This document shows, one piece after another, positions 32,600 to 43,849 of a stretch of 64,000 nt of DNA. The translations under genes were made by a program, and so were the position numbers. How positions within the stretch are numbered: the first letter of the stretch is position 1; each line of letters opens with the position of its first letter. The DNA is from Heligmosomoides polygyrus polygyrus (lineage: Eukaryota > Nematoda > Chromadorea > Rhabditida > Heligmosomidae): positions 23,103,923 through 23,167,922 of the forward strand of contig OX377201.1 of NCBI GenBank assembly GCA_947396885.1, read 5' to 3'. Below the pieces are notes generated by a model that did no database searches, was not told the DNA's origin, and worked only from the letters and a program-made list of their open reading frames with translations.

Positions 32600-32885
32600 T
32601 AAAATAAATGACGGAGTTGCTCAATCCCTTTTGGGAAGCACACACATTCTACTTGTACCTGACCTCGTGGAGGAGCGATTGAATACATATTTGCCATATA
32701 ACGACTTGCAGTGGCTAGCCGATGCACAAGTCAGCGCTTGAACCTTCGCAGAGAAGTCTGTTTCCAATTCACCGACCCCGGAGGAATGGAAGGCTTGGTT
32801 GGCCTGGGCGGGAAATCCGAACCAGGAACCTGGTGTCGGGTGCACGCGACAGTCGCGCCTCCTCCGACTGCGCTACACGTGCCCG
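32600..32885 (-). mobile_element. tRNA-derived SINE, linked to a duplicated mariner end
   Basis: Near full-length minus copy with head GGGCACGTGTAGCGCAGTCGG at 32885 and an intact B-box region. The sequence beyond its head (32886-32990) is the same as that beyond the SINE at 30107-30397, so this copy did not insert independently. It was copied together with the flank. No duplication is visible at its tail. Confidence 0.85.
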
Positions 32886-32990
32886 TAAAAAATAAAATTT
32901 TCCTTAAAGAGAAAATATTCCAAATATTAGGTTGTCCCATAAGTCCTTGCAGTTTTTTTCAACGATTCACTGCAGATTTCGCCACACGCG
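32886..32990 (+). repeat. copy of the 30400-30495 SINE/mariner junction
   Basis: TTTTCCTTAAAGAGAAAATATTCC leads into TTAGGTTGTCCCATAAGTCC and CAACGATTCACTGCAGATTTCG, matching 30408-30495 nearly base for base. Similarity breaks off after ~60 bases of the mariner end, where CCACACGCGACC begins. It is a truncated duplicate of the same composite. Confidence 0.85.
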
Positions 32991-33429
32991 ACCTCTGACC
33001 AATTTTATAAAATTGTCATTTCTAAAGAGAAATAGCCGTTTAAACCTTGTTTTAAAATATGCAAAATCTTTCTGTAAATACCCTTATTATTAATATTTCC
33101 TTCACCGTCCGACCAACATTGAATTCGTGAAGTAGAGCAGTTCGGAAAGCCGTCTTGCCCATGCTATAATTATGGTTTCCTCAGAAATCAGAAATGTGGA
33201 AGAAATACATGAAAAGCACTTTAGCAAGAAGAAGAACTATTTCCTCACCTGAGAAGCAGAACAACCGTTCAAAATTAGTGCTAGCTAATAGCAGGTACAC
33301 GAAAACTGCCAGTACTTTCCTTACAACGTAACTCTTTTTTCTATTTTCTTTTTTAATTAACAGGTTTTTAACTACCAGGTGCGAAGGTTTAATTACCGAT
33401 TTTTCTTAGTCACTTATCGTTAGTTAAAC

Positions 33430-33561
33430 AGGGCGCGCATAACGCAGTCGGAGGAGGTGCCGGCTGTTGCGTGCACCCCATACCAGCTCCCTGGTTTGGA
33501 TTTCTCGCTCGGCCAATCAAGCTTTGCATCCCTTCGAGATCGGTGATTGGTACCAGACCAC
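33430..33561 (+). mobile_element. tRNA-derived SINE, 3' truncated
   Basis: Plus orientation. The head GGGCGCGCATAACGCAGTCGG has one A-box change. GGTTTGGATTTCTCGC is the B-box region. The copy ends in GGTACCAGACCACAG, about half way through the family sequence. Confidence 0.75.
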
Positions 33562-35238
33562 AGATTACCACTTTAATTCTACAACCTAATTAACCAACCT
33601 ACAACCTGACAACCAACAACGAAAGTGTTTTAAATACAATGAATCCAACTGGCGAGAAAGATGCCGGATACTTCGCCACTCATAACACTTAAGTGGTCTT
33701 ACTGAACGTCCCGGATCTACCCTAATTGGGAGGGGAGCAGAGCTATGTAAGGTTACAGTTGCGTTCAGCACCTATGACACGAACCAATTCTCTGAGTTCG
33801 CATGGGTACCATGGTATCATTTGGCAGTAGCTAAATCTCCGAATAAACCCAAAGGAAGGGTGGAGATGCAAGACACCGCCTGCCCTCCTCCGACTTGGAT
33901 AGATACAGTGCCCCTATGAAAAGCAGTGTTAGCAAGCTAAGAGCGCTTATAAAACTCTGGTCTAGAATTAATGTTAGAGCCAGACCTGAGATTATTAGGG
34001 AAAAGGATAAGTATGCTCCGGATAAGGAACTTGATTCTTGATTCTAACACTCACGAAACCTTCTGTGGCATTGTAACATTCGGTAGTCCATTGCTTCAAG
34101 AAAAGAAAGAAGAATCCACTTTGGTCATCACACTGTTTCGACATCGGGATGTACCGCAGGTTTGAGAGCAACAGAATCCCAAAAGGTGACGCACAGTTGC
34201 TCTCTTTCTTCTGCCTTTCATTCATGATCAAGTGATGGATGAAATCAGTGGAAAGCAATCGAGGAGCGATGAACCACCATTTCCGTTCCGTCTTCCGACC
34301 CAGAAAAAGCGGAACACGGAATGGAAGGAAAGACTAAAGACGACCTGAAATTGGAATTTGGAACATGGAAATGGGAATTCCGCACATCCCTGCTTGACTG
34401 TAATTCAACATTGGAGGTGAAACGAATCATAGAGCAATTCGAACGAATCCCAGCAGTTCAGCATCCTGAAAGGGCGCCGGGTTGCAAAAGACGATCAGTC
34501 TTCTTCTCGCCGCTTTTTCCGTGTCAAATTACAACTATTACAACTGCACTACGAGAGTGCAGGACCAGCGGATAGGCGCCGAAAATAAATGGCACATTCC
34601 TCAAAAACGAGAGTACTCACCGATTAATGGAAACTCTAGAGCACTAGAAAAAAGAAAGAGAAACACCTGGCGATGTCGTAGATGATATGGATAGAAAGAA
34701 CATCGTTTTGATTTGTGCTGCGACTGAGGATTATCTTACTTAAGCACAGCTTCTTTTATAGAATAGGCTGTATCGAAAATTTCTGTCGTTCTGGTGTTCT
34801 AAATATTACCAACTTAAGAAATTTTTCGTCCCAGGATTAGCAGTTTTGGTACCTCTACGTGAAAAATGTTGTAATTTTAAACCGACAAACACATAAAATT
34901 AATTCAAAACACAGACTATAAAAAGCACAAAAACGCATATTTAAACATAAACATATTTAAACATATTTAAACATATTTAGAGTTTTGATCGTAACAAAAC
35001 ATCCTGTAACAACATATAGCCTCTATATCAGCCGCTCCAGGCTTAAACAAATGTGTTCAAGCATATTTAAACATATTGTAAGCAAGGCCTAAAGACGTAA
35101 GTCCACAACCGGACGCTTAGGTGTTGACCAGCCAAGAATGTTGCTCGAGAGTGGTTTGAACCCAAGAACCAAAGTATAGCGGGGTGGCTAGAACTATACC
35201 TTTTCTTTCTGTCTTCTACTTACTACTGCACTATCTTC
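33562..35238. other. unassigned 1.7 kb with short ATATTTAAAC repeats
   Basis: No gene recognised. ACATATTTAA-type units recur at 34937-34980 and around 35045-35075. A frame at 34321-34575 (plus, 84 codons) has no recognisable domain. Confidence 0.35.
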
Positions 35239-35240
35239 TA

Positions 35241-36501
35241 TTAGGTTGGAAAAAAAGTCTCTTCACACTTCGAAATTTTTTTTACCCTTCCCCTTGTAAA
35301 CGCACAAGCCAATGTTGATTGCTGATTTCGTAATCCTATCACACTTGTCTACCGTTCGCACGCAGACACAGGTTAAGACTCTTCTTGTAATTCGTTATCC
35401 ATCCAATCTTCCGAACTCAATGCCAGATCTACCTCATGGCCGTTTTCAGCACGGCATTCTTCAAGAATTCATTAAAGAATCCACAGCACGTCGGGCAGCA
35501 GACCAAATTAACCACATATATGGCTTGGGATCTACTACTCATCGCGCCTGTTATGAGTGGTTCGGAAAGTCTTTAAAGGGAGATTATTCACTGAGGGCAA
35601 AGCATGGTCAGGAAGGCCAACTGGATTGGACGACAGTGAACTACACCATCTTCTTCTTACCGATAGTTGGCAGACGACACGTCAGCTGGCAGAGAAGCTC
35701 GAAGTGTCTCATAGGATAGTGGGGATCCATCTGAAGAATCTTGGCTTTCATGGAAATTTGGAGCTTGGATTCCACATGCCCTGTCAGACACTCAGAAAGG
35801 TCGACGGCTCTCCATCGCTGCTTCTCTTCTGTCCAGATAAGGAAGAAAATCGTTTCTTCCGCGGATTGTGACAGGCGAAGAGTCCTGGGTTCTGTGTGCC
35901 AACTTCCGAGGAAAAGGCAATGGGTACAAAAGGGAGAGAGCCCTAAGTCTGATCTCAAGCCCAATGTTCATGAAAGGAAGATTCTCTTGTGTGTTTGGTG
36001 GATATCAGAGGAGTGATTTGCTGGGAAACTATCAGAAGTGGAGAGACACTTACTGCTGCCACATACTGCAGCCAACTCCACAAAGTCGTCGCAACTCTCC
36101 AAGAAAGGAGACCTGAGAAGCCAAAGGTGATGATCCTGCATGACGATGCAAAACCACATGTTGCAAGACTCATAAGAGAAACAATAAAGGGGATGGGCTG
36201 GGAGGTAATGCCACATCCACCGTATAGCCCTGATCTCGCCCCTACCGACTTCCATCTCTTCCGTGCTCTCAAGCAAGAAATTGGAGAGAAATATTTTGGA
36301 ACAGATGAAGACCTCAAAAATTGGATTTATCAATGGTTCGACTCCAGAACTGCAGTCTTTTAAGCGAGAGGAATCGGAAAATCACCCAGTCTTTGGAGAA
36401 GTGTAGTAGAACAAAATAGAGTTTATCTCAATTGATTTGACTTTGTAGTTGTGAAGTAATAAATCTTTGAAAAAAATGAAAAGACTTTTTTTCCAACCTA
36501 A
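35241..36501 (+). mobile_element. mariner element, near full length, degenerate
   Basis: Terminal inverted repeats TTAGGTTGGAAAAAAAGTCT at 35241 and inverted ending at 36501 are perfect for 20 bases. Both are flanked by TA (35239-35240, 36502-36503). The 1261-bp length is normal for mariner. It contains the broken transposase described next. Confidence 0.9.
35400..36363 (+). pseudogene. mariner transposase pseudogene
   Basis: The N-terminal part (about 35425-35560) gives FIKESTARRAADQI and TTHRACYEWFGKS, a helix-turn-helix region. A frameshift then leads to GRPTGLDDSELHHLL and TTRQLAEKLEVSHRIVGIHL. Next VTGEESWVL carries Glu where the first catalytic Asp is expected. The last third, in one frame (35989-36363), has ICWETIRSGETLTA, VMILHDDAKPHVAR (second Asp) and YSPDLAPTDFHLFRAL (third Asp). 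At least two frameshifts and the Asp-to-Glu change make it inactive. It is 320-340 residues in total, the usual mariner size. Confidence 0.9.
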
Positions 36502-36503
36502 TA

Positions 36504-37067
36504 ACACAACTCCTGTAGTTACACGAAGAACCACAAGTGGCTTAGTCTGCGTAGGCACCAGCAGCACGAGTCAGCTTGGCACAAGGCAGCGTGACTATCT
36601 GAGCTCAAAGGTGGCTTATTTATTTCACGTCCCACTGATATGACTGCATGTTCTCGTTGGGACAAACACAGCTGCCTATTCCCACATGGCTTTCTGCACC
36701 TTGTGTTTGGAAGCTTTTGCTTATTGCAATTCTGTTTTTCAATCTAGAAAAGAAGAAAGTGGACGACTTTACCATAATTCTAGCTCACAGTATATGCTCG
36801 CTTTTTTTGTTCTTAATTTTTTCCTCAATTCTTGAGCAGCCTTGTCCAGTTTATGCTGTTTCTTCTTCAGATGGGTTAGGATTTTGGTACCCCAGTTGTT
36901 ATTACTGATCGTTTCTTTACGAATTTTCATGGTGTGTACGTCTTATTTCAGAGGCTATTGTTAGCAGACTATAGTGCGTACAGTAAATAAATAAATAAAC
37001 AAATAAATAAACAGACACAATACACGAAATGCTCTTTAACTGAAATTTTATACTACTATTCGTTGCT
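36504..37067. other. unassigned; AAAT microsatellite
   Basis: Contains an AAATAAATAAATAAAC tetranucleotide run at about 36984-37012. No gene recognised. Confidence 0.4.
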
Positions 37068-37220
37068 TCCAAGTCGTCGAAAATTGGGTGGGCCGACCAC
37101 TTAATGCGCTTCGCAGACACCCGCTGGACGAGAGACGTCACCGACTGGATTCTGCGGGATGTCAATAGAACACCGACGCGTTGGTCGTATTTCTACGTGA
37201 AAGTCCTGAAAGGATATGAC
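37068..37220 (+). pseudogene. RTE C-terminal fragment
   Basis: The DNA from CAAGTCGTCGAAAATTGGGTGGGCCG to AAGTCCTGAAAGGATATGAC matches 28343-28510 closely, with a ~14-bp gap after GATGTCAATAGAACA. It corresponds to the last ~60 codons before the RTE stop. It is an isolated dead fragment without visible target duplication. Confidence 0.8.
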
Positions 37221-37897
37221 GACACTATTTCACTGCAGCTGACCTTTCGGCAATAGTCAAGGTTCAAAATTTCGTGCCAGTCACGTGCCTCCACCTTCCG
37301 TCAAAGAGGAGAATGGCTGCTTGGAAAGAAGCTCGTCCCATACACGACGGCGTGCACCAATTGCTTGAAGAATGCTTCCAATATTTTTCGCTTCCGACAC
37401 ACCTCAGCGAGCTTTGAGTGCCGCCGCTGCGTCGACTAGCAATGAGAACAGCGAGCACTGCCCTAGGCAGGGAATCTCTCACAAGATAAGCCCATGAACT
37501 CCCCTCAAAGATTCCCAAGGAGACCTATATGGTGTTGTAGGGCATGAGGCGAGGAGCACTTTTCTTTTTTGTTACGGGCCCTTGGGTTTTTGTCGGATCA
37601 GTTCTTTTGGTTTACAGGGGGGGGGGAATGGGGTCGTGATAGCGCTGCCCGAAGAGGTTTGTTGCGTGCGCACCGGTGAATCGAGATCTGGGGCCAGATT
37701 CATCAACAACTTACAGAAATTTAACGAAGAAAATACAGCCGAAATTTCTGATAACGCCAACATTTCAGCATATTGCCTGTTAATAAGCTGCGTTAACTTG
37801 CGTTTTTTCAGGAATTTTGGCTGCAATTTCTTCGCTAAATCTCTGTAAGTCTGTGATGAATCCGGTCCTATGATTCCACTCAGTATTACCGCTCATG
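37221..37897. other. unassigned; poly-G tract
   Basis: A run of ten G occurs at about 37617-37626. The frames at 37264-37518 (minus) and 37582-37848 (plus) match nothing recognised. Confidence 0.35.
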
Positions 37898-38054
37898 CTT
37901 CCGGGGTCGGTGAATTGGCACCAGACATAGCTGAAAAGGATAAAGCATTGACTTATTTATAGGCTGGTTGCCACGTATGGATCAAATACGCATCCCAATT
38001 GCCTAAACAATATGTCGCAGAAGTAGAATGCATGGCGAATCCCACAAAGAGGTT
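37898..38054 (+). mobile_element. tRNA-derived SINE, 5' truncated
   Basis: Plus orientation, beginning mid-body at CCGGGGTCGGTGAATTGGCACCAGAC and ending GTCGCAGAAGTAGAATGCATGGCGAATCCC. The A and B boxes are absent. About 38070 a TACACCACCGGCACAGTTTGATCGAA segment resembles the flank of the tRNA-like sequence at 23600-23635. Confidence 0.7.
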
Positions 38055-39020
38055 GATTAACGCCGACTCGCCACTACACCACCGGCACAGTTTGATCGAA
38101 CGCCACAAACCTCGTTAAGAGAGTTTTCAATCGCAATATCAACCACTTGAGACTTAAGGAAAACGAAGTGAGACATAAAATTGCTGCTACTTTGTCAGCA
38201 GGGAGAGACTGCCTGAACGACGAAAATTTAGACGCTATCGGTCGAATCTCAGCTAAAACAATAGATTATTATGAAAGCTTGTGGCAAGACTGCCACTTTT
38301 TAAGGCATACCCTAAGCCTCTAGCCTATGCTTATGTTAATAGTAGGTCACAACAGCAGACGCGAAATATTCCTTTCCTTTCTAGAATTTTTCTCATGTCG
38401 ACCGTCCAGTTTTTTTTTGCCGATAGGATAAATCAATCAGTATCACGTTGGAAAAAGTGTGCTGATTCGAATGGTGCTCATCTCAATTGAATCTGATGAG
38501 TATGAAGAAGTTGTGATCGTTTGAAGTAGACCAGGCAAAACCGCCGAAACTTCCCGGCCAACCTATTAGAAAAAGTCTTCATTAACAGCTCCACGATTTT
38601 GTAGAAGCTCAAAATTAGCGTTTCAGCTGCAATATAAATTCTAAAAAAGCGGGCAGTGCCATATTGTACTACTAAAGCCTTCGATATGTAGGTGAAAGTT
38701 GGAAGAATAATGAGGTGAACATCGTGTATTGTATACTACCGTGAAGTTGACGATTATATGGAGCAATCAATGAGCGTAGTATTGGGCCGAAATGTTTTCA
38801 CCTCGCAAAATCTTGCCCTAAGAGAAATCTTTCCCTAAGGAAATCAAAGAACAACAGATGAGGCATCTCAGAAAAATTTCGTCTTGCCGCATTTAACTGA
38901 GGAATTCCTTTTACGTGCTTGTTCCGTAATTCTTCTGTGAAGGACAAGAGCTCATTTAAAAAGAAGAAGAAAGAAGTCATTTAGGAAGAGATGAAAGAGT
39001 TAAAATATTAAAAAATTAAA
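38055..39020. other. unassigned, no recognised feature
   Basis: About 1 kb of AT-rich DNA. The only item of note is CCGCCGAAACTTCCCGGCC near 38541, a variant of the CCGAAACGT motif at 11384 and 18822. Confidence 0.35.
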
Positions 39021-39022
39021 GA

Positions 39023-39320
39023 GCATAAGGATAAGGATAAAGGACGGCGTTATTCAATCCCCTCTGGGATGCGCCACGCATTTTACTTCTACGGATTGTC
39101 GTGGAGGGGAATGAATGCGTATTTGGCTATTCAATGACTTGCGGTGGCCAGCCGATGAACAAGTCAGCGCTCTATCCTTCCCAGACAAGTCTGGTACCAA
39201 TTCACCAACCCCAGAGGGATGGAAGGCTTGGTTGGCCTGGGCGGGAAATCCGAACCAGGAATCTGGTATCGGGTGCAGGCGACAGCCGGCGCCTTCTCCG
39301 ATTGCGCTCCACGCGCCCTA
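39023..39320 (-). mobile_element. tRNA-derived SINE, full length, abutting an RTE 3' end
   Basis: Complete minus-oriented copy with tail ATAAGGATAAGGATAAAGG at 39023-39041 and head GGGCGCGTGGAGCGCAATCGG at 39320-39300 (two A-box changes). Its head lies 14 bases from the stop codon of the RTE frame on the same strand. No clear target duplication. Confidence 0.85.
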
Positions 39321-39334
39321 GAGAGTATGCTTAC

Positions 39335-42202
39335 TTACTTTGATACTTTGATGATCCTTTGTCGGCTGGAGGTCTTCTCAGCGGGGACCACAACTCTTCC
39401 AGACCGCTCGATCTCTGGCTGCTTGCATCCAGTGAGGCAGACTCCGCTCTCTGAAAGATCTTGAGAATGAGTCTGCCCATCGCGTTGGCGGTCGTCCCAG
39501 TGGTCTCTTATGGTCTCTCGGGAGCCATTCTGTGACACATCGTCCTTTCGTCGAAGCAGGTGTCCGGCCCAGCGATATTTGGACTTCTTCATGTACTGCA
39601 GCGGGTCTGCTAATTGCGACTTCTTCCGTAGCTCCGAGCTTCGTAGGCCTTCTTGCCATTGCTGACGAAGGCTTGTCCTTAGAAGACATCTCTCCAGTGC
39701 ACGATGCGTAGTTTGCATCGCTCTGGCGATTGTCTTGTTGTCGGGCCAGGTTTCCGTCGCGTAACACATCGCAGGCAGTACAGAGGCGTTGAATATCGAG
39801 GCCCTGAGGCCGGGATCCTTGACCTGATCGGTGACTTCGCGAATCGAACTGAAGGCTGCCCGTGCTGCGCGTCTCCTGCGGGCGATTTCAGGAGCGAGGT
39901 CGTTATCCATGTTCAGCTCTCTTCCCAGATAGACGTAGGAGTCGACCTGTTGCAGAGCGACTCCATTTAACCTTACGAGTCCCGTGTCACACCACTGGTT
40001 GACCATAAATTGCGTTTTGGACATATTCATGTCCAATCCAATCTTCATACCTGCCACATTGAGCTCGTTCAGCATTTCCTCGACTTCTGCCGTGCTGGTA
40101 GATATGAGAACAATATCGTCGGCGAAGCGAAGGTTGCTGATCCGTTTACCGCCGACAAGGTAGCCTTTATCGTCCCAGTTCAAGTCTTTCATGGCATCCT
40201 GGAGTGCCGCTGTGAACAGCTTGGGAGAAATTGTGTCTCCCTGCCGTACTCCTTTCCCGATAGGAATTTTAAGCTTTCGATCGAACAGCTGGATGATAGT
40301 CGATGTGTTCGAGAAGCATTCGTCGAGAAGTCGGATGTAGGGCGATGGTATACCAGCGTGCACAAGTGCGTTCAGAACGGCGTTGATTTCCACAGAGTCG
40401 AACGCTTTCCGGTAATCCACGAAGACAAGGACAAGTGGGAGGTGGTATTCGCGGCTCCTCTCGATGAGCTGTGAGACAGTCTGAATATGGTCCATGCAGG
40501 AGAAATCCTTGCGAAACCCTGCTTGCTCCACTGGCTGATATTCATCCAAGCAACGCTCCATGCGGTTAAGCAGTATCTTGGTGAAGATCTTGTACACAAC
40601 CGAGAGAAGACTGATGGGTCGATAGTTGTTGATATCCTCCTGCTGACCTTTTTTGAAGATTAAAACTGTTTTCGACTCCTTCCATGAGTCCGGAATTCTA
40701 CCAATTCGAAGGTAGTGGTTGAAGTGCTTGGCAAGAAGTGAGCAGACGGCACTGCCACCCGCACGAAGGAGATTAGCAGAAATGCCGTCCGGTCCGGGAG
40801 CAGTGCCCGGCTTCATCCTTCTGATGGCATGAGCAACTTCTGATTCCAGAATGGGAGGTACTTCCTCAGCTGGTGGCATCAAGCATTTCGGGACAGTGAT
40901 GGAAGAACGGAACAGATCTGTGTAGAATTCCTGAACGATGGCCTCCATCGCCCTTCGAGACGTTTGCGTTGTTCCATCCTTATCCACAAGGGCTGGCATT
41001 ATTGCCTTCTGATCGCAGAGATCTCGTTTGCAGCGCTTTATGCTTGAACCTTTCCCAGCCGCTTCTAACAGCTTCAATCTTCTGTAGGCTTGAATGGACT
41101 CCTTCACTGCAATTCGACAGGCCTTCGAGATGGTGACTTTTTCCCGATGGGGAGCATTAGGATCCAGTTTAACAGCTCTTCTTTGCTTCAAGAGTTTAAT
41201 CGCATGCGCGTTGAGTCTTGAAGCAGACGGTGATGTGGCTTCGCAAGAGCTGCTAGCACATTTCAACAGTCCTTTGGAGAGAAGGTCGTAGTCTTCCGAT
41301 GGATCTTCAAGAAGATTCCAATCGTGCGACTTTATTGCATATTCCAACTCCTCAGACTTGAATGTGGGGATCCTCACCGGTGCCGGTTTATGGGTGTCAC
41401 GCTTGAACATCCTCTTTTTGAGAGTCAGCTTCGCACGGACAAGACGGTGATCCGAGCCGGTGTCAAATGAAGGCAGCACGGAGACGTCAAACAGACTCCA
41501 GCGTCTGTTTGTAAGAACATGGTCGATCTCCGAACGTGTTTCTCCAGTTGGGCTTTCCCAGGTCCATCGTCGGTTTGAAGGCTTCTTAAACATAGAATTC
41601 CCATGGTAGAGACGGCACGCGGATAGGAAGTCTATCAGGCGCTCTCCGTTTTCGTTTCCTGAGGAAGTTCCATGTGGCCCTAGCCTCCATTCGTCGTGAT
41701 CATTCGTACCGACGATAGCGTTAAAGTCACCAACGACAACTTTGTAGTAGCTCTTCTCGTCGTTGACAGTCCTTTCGAACAGCTTGTAGAATTCCTCCTT
41801 TTCTTCATCTGTGGCCGCAGATGTTGGAGCATATCCATTTATGATGGAGATGGTTCCTTGATCTTTGGTTTCCAGACGAAGAACAGCTACTCGCGGACTG
41901 ATGATCTTATAAGAGTCTACTAGGTGGTGCACTGTCGAATTGACGAGAAATCCAACTCCGCCAATATTCTTTCTGTCCACCTTTGCTCCGATAATGAGAA
42001 GCTCGTTGTGGTCGGTCCTTCTTATGGTTTCCGTTCTGCCTTTCGTTTCCTGCAGGGCGATAACGTCGTATTTGATGTTGCGGCTTCTGTAAAGCAGTGT
42101 CCGAAGATCCTGCTCAGATGCGATCGAACGACAGTTATAAGTGCAGACGATAGGCAGTTTCCGTGTCGTGGTGGGAGGGAGTTTCCGGTAGTCCGATTCC
42201 AA
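39335..42202 (-). CDS. RTE-clade endonuclease-reverse transcriptase, near intact, frameshifted C-terminus
   Basis: A single minus-strand frame of 955 codons with an APE-type endonuclease (about residues 18-255) and a reverse transcriptase (about 460-720), the layout of RTE elements. Endonuclease residues visible: N23 in TYNCRS, E52 in LQETKG, D159/N161 in GDFNA, D227 in IDHVL, D251/H252 in SDHRL. RT motifs: VDYRKAFDS (595-603), GVRQGDTISP (651-660), FADD (693-696). The frame has no ATG before residue 204; the upstream stop is followed by a TTG, so initiation is unclear, and an overlapping frame (42022-42387) may feed it. The last ~60 residues are out of frame relative to the related copy at 27.5-28.6 kb: the expected GRPPTRW segment is in the next frame (39378-39767), implying a frameshift near 39530-39545. 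It would act in target-primed reverse transcription; the copy is recent but probably defective. Confidence 0.85.
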   Translation of the reverse strand: MESDYRKLPPTTTRKLPIVCTYNCRSIASEQDLRTLLYRSRNIKYDVIALQETKGRTETIRRTDHNELLIIGAKVDRKNIGGVGFLVNSTVHHLVDSYKIISPRVAVLRLETKDQGTISIINGYAPTSAATDEEKEEFYKLFERTVNDEKSYYKVVVGDFNAIVGTNDHDEWRLGPHGTSSGNENGERLIDFLSACRLYHGNSMFKKPSNRRWTWESPTGETRSEIDHVLTNRRWSLFDVSVLPSFDTGSDHRLVRAKLTLKKRMFKRDTHKPAPVRIPTFKSEELEYAIKSHDWNLLEDPSEDYDLLSKGLLKCASSSCEATSPSASRLNAHAIKLLKQRRAVKLDPNAPHREKVTISKACRIAVKESIQAYRRLKLLEAAGKGSSIKRCKRDLCDQKAIMPALVDKDGTTQTSRRAMEAIVQEFYTDLFRSSITVPKCLMPPAEEVPPILESEVAHAIRRMKPGTAPGPDGISANLLRAGGSAVCSLLAKHFNHYLRIGRIPDSWKESKTVLIFKKGQQEDINNYRPISLLSVVYKIFTKILLNRMERCLDEYQPVEQAGFRKDFSCMDHIQTVSQLIERSREYHLPLVLVFVDYRKAFDSVEINAVLNALVHAGIPSPYIRLLDECFSNTSTIIQLFDRKLKIPIGKGVRQGDTISPKLFTAALQDAMKDLNWDDKGYLVGGKRISNLRFADDIVLISTSTAEVEEMLNELNVAGMKIGLDMNMSKTQFMVNQWCDTGLVRLNGVALQQVDSYVYLGRELNMDNDLAPEIARRRRAARAAFSSIREVTDQVKDPGLRASIFNASVLPAMCYATETWPDNKTIARAMQTTHRALERCLLRTSLRQQWQEGLRSSELRKKSQLADPLQYMKKSKYRWAGHLLRRKDDVSQNGSRETIRDHWDDRQRDGQTHSQDLSESGVCLTGCKQPEIERSGRVVVPAEKTSSRQRIIKVSK

Positions 42203-42387
42203 TGACGTCCTGATAGTTTAACTCCGAGATTAGATGGCCCCTCGCCGGAGGTGGATGCAACCGACGTCGTAGAAGTCCACCTCCGGCGCGCGGAGAACTG
42301 GGGCGCGGGTTTAGTTGTTTGAGCCGTAGCGGTGGTCTGGTTACTCACATGTTCCTGGCCAGGGATACAGGAGAGCCGCCCATACAC
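42022..42387 (-). other. possible short upstream frame of the RTE element
   Basis: A minus-strand frame of ~121 codons without an ATG overlaps the 5' end of the RTE endonuclease frame. It is rich in Ser, Thr and Arg and has no domain I recognise. Small first ORFs overlapping the main ORF are known in RTE elements, so it may be part of ORF1 or simply 5' leader. Low confidence. Confidence 0.3.
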
Positions 42388-42824
42388 GACAAAGCGTCGC
42401 GTACTGCGTGACCGTTTGTGCCGTTAGCCACCACAAAGTGATGTTCACCACTTCACCGCGGTGAGGTGGCACATGAAGGGGGCTCTGAACTTAACCTTCA
42501 AAAAGTTGAAGCTCGAATGAAACTTTGATTATATTAATATGGTAACTTGCGACGTTTCCTAGAAGAAGCTGCAGGATACATTCAAGCGATTCATCCGCAA
42601 CGACGGCGGCAGCAACTGGATAGCCGTCCCTTGTCGGTGCTCGTATTTAGGAAGAAGTGTATCGAAAACCGACCTTCCCTAATGGCAAGTCCAACCAATC
42701 AGAGGGTCACTGATTTACAGAAACCGCTGCGAGCTGGGCATGAGTGAGTAAGCAGGTCCGGTGATTCACCGACGTTCTAGAACACTTACTATGCGTTTTT
42801 TTAGCCAGCAGAAGCGCGCCTAGC
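42388..42824. other. RTE 5' flank and unassigned DNA
   Basis: The 5' end of the RTE element could not be fixed; it may extend to about 42480. The remainder matches nothing recognised. Confidence 0.3.
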
Positions 42825-43034
42825 GTGACGAAGGAGGGGCTTGAAGCGCTGAATGTGGCCACCACATTTGGCAGGTTAAAAAACGGCGATGAAAGGTTGA
42901 AGAACCGCAGTGGCTGCCCCAGAAATGAGTCAGACGATGTGATCGATTGGGCAGGAGATACAAAGGGTGATATCCCCTCGCACTGGTCATTTGTTCAGCA
43001 ACAGCCACATCCACTTGCTGCCGATTTTTCATAG
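42825..43034 (+). pseudogene. possible mariner transposase N-terminal relic
   Basis: The plus-strand frame contains TTFGRLKNGDERLKNRSG and DDVIDWA. This resembles the mariner linker after the first helix-turn-helix (WFxRFRSGDxSLEDxxRSGRP, then DDxL). A TTAGGTTGGTC word near 43143 resembles a mariner terminus. The evidence is one motif plus a terminus-like word. Confidence 0.35.
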
Positions 43035-43849
43035 CGGAAGGGTTCTACCAACATTTGAAAGAGGAGCACTCTAGCATCAAGAGAATTACTGTCGAGAGAT
43101 ACAATGCTGAGATTTTATGCATTTATTAATTAATTATTTATTAGGTTGGTCTCAGGAGTCTTTGTCCTTATCTTTGCTATGTTTTCTTAAGAGAATAGTT
43201 AAAAAAGGAAAAAAACGTATATACGAAATCTTCCGAGTCATTCTTGGGAAAAACAACTTATTAAGAATTAAAAACATTGCCTAAAAACTTGAAGAGTAAG
43301 GGAGAATCCGCTGCCAAAACCGGAACAGGAAAGTACAATCACAGACAACTCTGAAAGATAAACGGTGAACTACAGTGAATCGCTACCTTAGGAAAAGAAT
43401 AATTTGCGAAGCTCACCTTAAGAACAGATTTTTTCTGTTTTGCTCAACGTCATGTTTTAGTAATCCGGGTATTTTCAGACATAATCTTTCGTATTCTCTC
43501 GGAGCATTGAAATTTAGAGGGAATTGAAATTGATAATATTGAAGCTAACCCGCTCCACTCAAATTAAAACATCTCCGCTTAGAAACAAACTTATGGGCTG
43601 AACTAAAAAAATTGTATAGATTCAGTGAGCGAAGGAAACGCAGTCGGGTGTATCCTTGGTTCATATATTCCGGCTAGGCCAAAAAACCTTACATCCCTTC
43701 ATTCAATCAGCAGTGAGCTGTCCTAACGACCGAACTGATCGGGTAAGTGACTGGCTGGTGCTTCTTGCCGAAAATTAATAGCAAAAGTTGAGCATGAAAG
43801 TGTTTTTTATTTTTTCAATTTTATGAACTGTAATACAAAGTGTCTCAAA
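43035..43849. other. unassigned; a faint SINE-like patch
   Basis: 43622-43705 retains AACGCAGTCGG, TTGGTTCATATATTCC and CCTTACATCCCTTC in the order of the SINE head, B-box region and early body, but is badly degraded. The rest is AT-rich and unrecognised. Confidence 0.3.

Noticed and set aside
39378..39767. 129-codon frame as a separate gene
   Set aside because: It encodes the normal RTE C-terminal segment in the neighbouring frame, so it is better explained as the frameshifted end of the 39335-42202 gene.
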